The notes beneath the pieces are model-generated. The model had not been told where the DNA came from and ran no database searches. It was given only the letters and a program-made list of their open reading frames with translations. This document shows positions 62,385 to 64,000 of a DNA stretch of 64,000 nt, piece by piece. Source of the stretch: Amycolatopsis endophytica (GTDB lineage Bacteria; Actinomycetota; Actinomycetes; Mycobacteriales; Pseudonocardiaceae); assembly GCF_013410405.1 (NCBI RefSeq), contig NZ_JACCFK010000001.1, forward strand, positions 3,720,001 to 3,784,000, in the 5' to 3' direction. The position numbers were made by a program, and so were the translations under genes. Position 1 is the first letter of the stretch, and every line of letters starts with the position of its first letter.

Positions 62385-63612
62385 CCGGCAGGTCCCGCAT
62401 CTTCCGCAACGGCGAGGCCAGCACCGGCAGCATCGTCACCGACATCAGCGCGCATCCGGTCCACACGGTGGCGCGGACGCCGATCAGCTCACCGAGCGCG
62501 CCGCCGGCCAGTCCGCCCAGCGGCATCGTGCCCCACACCACGAACCGGACGGTCGCGTTCATGCGCCCGAGCAGCCGTTCGGGGCAGATCGCCTGCCGGT
62601 AGCTGACCTGCGCGACGTTGTAGATGATGATGCCGTACCCGCTGGCGGCCAGGCCCAGCACGCCGAGCGTCACCGGCCAGCCGGGTTGCGACAGGGGCAG
62701 CAGGAGCTGCAGCGGCCAGGTCACCAGCGGCACCAGCCAGATCGCCCTGGCCTGGCCGATCATCCGCGTCCAGAACCCGGCGGTGAGCGCGCCGAGGACG
62801 GCGCCGGCGCCGCCGGCCGCGAGGACCAGGCCCACCGCGGACGGGCTCAGGCGCAGGTCCCTGGTGAGGAACAGGACCTGCATCGAGATCACGATCGTCC
62901 CGGCGAAGTTGCCGGTCGCCGTGCACAGCGTGATGGCCCGCAGCGTGGGGTTGCCGAACACGAACCGCAGACCCTCCGCGATCTGGGCCCGCAGCGGGGA
63001 GCCGTCGTGCGGTGCGGGTTCCGGTTCGGGGGTCCGGATGCGCAGCAGGAACAGCCCCGACGCGAGGTAGCCGAGCCCGGTCGCGAGCACCGCGTTCGCG
63101 GCGCCGGCCAGCTGCACCAGCCCACCCGCGATCCCCGGGCCGGTGACCTGTGCGACGGACTGGCTGGACTGCAGCTTCGCGTTGCCCTCCAGCAGGTGTT
63201 CCCGGCCGACCAGCGACGGCAGGTAGGACTGGTAGGAGATGTCGAAGAACACCGTGCCGACGCTGACCAGCAGCGCGATGACGACCAGGTGCGCCAGCGT
63301 GAGCGCCCCGGCCCACCAGGCCACCGGGATGGTCAGCAGCAGCGCGGCGCGGGCGAAGTCGGCGCGCAGCATCAGCGGGCGGCGCTTCACGCGGTCCACC
63401 CAGACCCCGGCGGGCAGGCCGATCAGCAGGAACGCGGCGTTCTCGGCCGCGGTGAGCAGGCCCATCTCGCCCGGGGTGGCGGCCAGGACGGTCGCGGCGA
63501 GCAGCGGGAGGACGGTCTGCCCGATGAAGTTGCCCGCCTGGCTGATCGTGTCACCGGCCCACAACAGCCGGAAGCCGGAGTGGAACCACAGGGAGTCTCT
63601 GCGAGGCACCAC
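62290..63612 (-). CDS. MFS exporter
   Basis: A 440-residue transporter of the MFS-3/enterobactin-exporter-like type with 12 helices (GFRLLWAGDTISQAGNFIGQTVLPLLA start; GVWVDRVKRRPLML loop). The Pro/Ser-rich tail after SPLRKMRDLPV is atypical and lies antisense to dapF. The start is one of two adjacent GTGs (63612 or 63609). A TTGACG/CACTCT promoter places the RNA start at about the GTG, so a leaderless message is likely. Divergent from an ArsR-type regulator. Confidence 0.87.
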   Translation of the reverse strand: MVPRRDSLWFHSGFRLLWAGDTISQAGNFIGQTVLPLLAATVLAATPGEMGLLTAAENAAFLLIGLPAGVWVDRVKRRPLMLRADFARAALLLTIPVAWWAGALTLAHLVVIALLVSVGTVFFDISYQSYLPSLVGREHLLEGNAKLQSSQSVAQVTGPGIAGGLVQLAGAANAVLATGLGYLASGLFLLRIRTPEPEPAPHDGSPLRAQIAEGLRFVFGNPTLRAITLCTATGNFAGTIVISMQVLFLTRDLRLSPSAVGLVLAAGGAGAVLGALTAGFWTRMIGQARAIWLVPLVTWPLQLLLPLSQPGWPVTLGVLGLAASGYGIIIYNVAQVSYRQAICPERLLGRMNATVRFVVWGTMPLGGLAGGALGELIGVRATVWTGCALMSVTMLPVLASPLRKMRDLPVSPPSPTTPDPAHPAPRTPPDPSASMPPAPR

Positions 63613-63625
63613 GACAGAGTGAACT

Positions 63626-63649
63626 AGTGATTGGAATCCGTCAATCACT
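63626..63649. promoter_or_regulatory. Inverted repeat, probable operator for MFS/ArsR-type pair
   Basis: AGTGATTG (63626-63633) and CAATCACT (63642-63649) form a perfect 8-bp dyad around 8 nt, midway between the divergent starts at 63612 and 63670. It covers the spacer of the MFS promoter (TTGACG at 63639-63644, CACTCT at 63616-63621). Confidence 0.75.
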
Positions 63650-63669
63650 GTTCGTCGTAAGCTGACGCC

Positions 63670-64000
63670 GTGCGAGAACAGCGACCCGCCACCGAGGCCG
63701 AAGCGAACGCCCTGGCCTCCGGAATACGTCTGCGCATCATCCGGTTGACCTATGCGGAAGCGCTGACCAACAAGGAGATCGCGCAGCGCCTGCGGCGGGA
63801 CCCGGCCACCACGCTGCACCATGTGCGCAAGCTGGTCGACACCGGTTTCCTGGCCCCGCAGCCGGTTCGCCGGGGCAACCGGGGCGCGAAGGAGATCCCG
63901 TACCTGTCCACCGGACTGTCCTGGAATCTCTGCGGCGGGCACGGCCGGGCGCTGTCCGAGGCGATGCTGGAGGCATACCTGGCCGAAATCGCCGAGGTCG
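63670..64000 (+). CDS. ArsR/winged-helix transcriptional regulator (3' end outside window)
   Basis: The frame is open from GTG 63670 to the window end (110 codons visible). It encodes a winged helix: ASGIRLRIIRLTYAEALTNKEIAQRLRRDPATTLHHVRKLVDTGFL, then a basic wing (APQPVRRGNRGAKEIPYLS). Typical of ArsR-like repressors of divergent efflux genes. It probably represses the MFS exporter through the dyad between them. Confidence 0.85.
   Translation, partial: MREQRPATEAEANALASGIRLRIIRLTYAEALTNKEIAQRLRRDPATTLHHVRKLVDTGFLAPQPVRRGNRGAKEIPYLSTGLSWNLCGGHGRALSEAMLEAYLAEIAEV

Overview
The window is chromosomal DNA of a high-GC actinomycete, most likely of the Pseudonocardiaceae (Amycolatopsis-like). This is inferred from gene content: mycothiol-type enzymes, an F420-dependent oxidoreductase, a class II DAHP synthase, a PASTA kinase next to an Rv2175c-like regulator, wax-ester/DGAT and MMPL proteins, actinobacterial LexA boxes, and two blocks that follow the order of Mycobacterium tuberculosis genes. 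No rRNA, tRNA, CRISPR array, insertion sequence or prophage was seen.

1-13 kb: the 3' part of an MMPL gene, aroG, a repeat-rich convergent intergenic region, a 2H-type RNA ligase-like protein, a WS/DGAT acyltransferase, then the block PASTA kinase / Rv2175c-like regulator / LLM oxidoreductase / polyprenyl synthase, resembling M. tuberculosis Rv2172c-Rv2178c. A PIG-L deacetylase with an AraC regulator and an XRE-cupin regulator divergent from azlCD follow.

13-25.7 kb: an ABM-truncated haemoglobin fusion divergent from HxlR, LysR divergent from an SBF-like transporter, metF, a DUF885 hydrolase, an EamA exporter, GNAT and YbaK, a DUF5134 membrane protein, and a HEPN / DinB-fold mycothiol enzyme pair behind a promoter carrying two actinobacterial SOS boxes. 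VOC and ACT-GNAT genes come next.

25.7-35.3 kb: peptide deformylase with a decayed tandem duplication at its 3' end, an Lhr-type helicase, a membrane-anchored Hsp70-like protein, DUF3046, and recA-recX with a LexA box at the recA promoter.

35.3-53.5 kb: between recX and miaB, which lie close together in M. tuberculosis, sit 21-bp repeats and MocR gene debris, the Entner-Doudoroff genes edd-eda, a type-1 succinate dehydrogenase operon behind CRP-like sites, a ROK-controlled sugar ABC importer with a glucosylglycerate-hydrolase-like enzyme, and gluABCD for glutamate uptake.

53.5-64 kb: miaB (with a possible leader ORF), an Rv2732c-like membrane protein, LysR, an MFS transporter, a DinB remnant, a DUF349 protein, a LigB-fold protein, miaA, dapF, and an MFS exporter divergent from an ArsR-type regulator that runs off the window.

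Themes: (i) a 21-bp-period intergenic repeat family occurs at three sites and a second family with the same period at a fourth; (ii) a LexA-type promoter drives HEPN + DinB-fold genes; (iii) three regulator or transporter genes run about 100 bp antisense into the 3' ends of neighbouring genes (sdhB, an Rv2732c-like gene, dapF); (iv) several intergenic regions hold decaying gene fragments.
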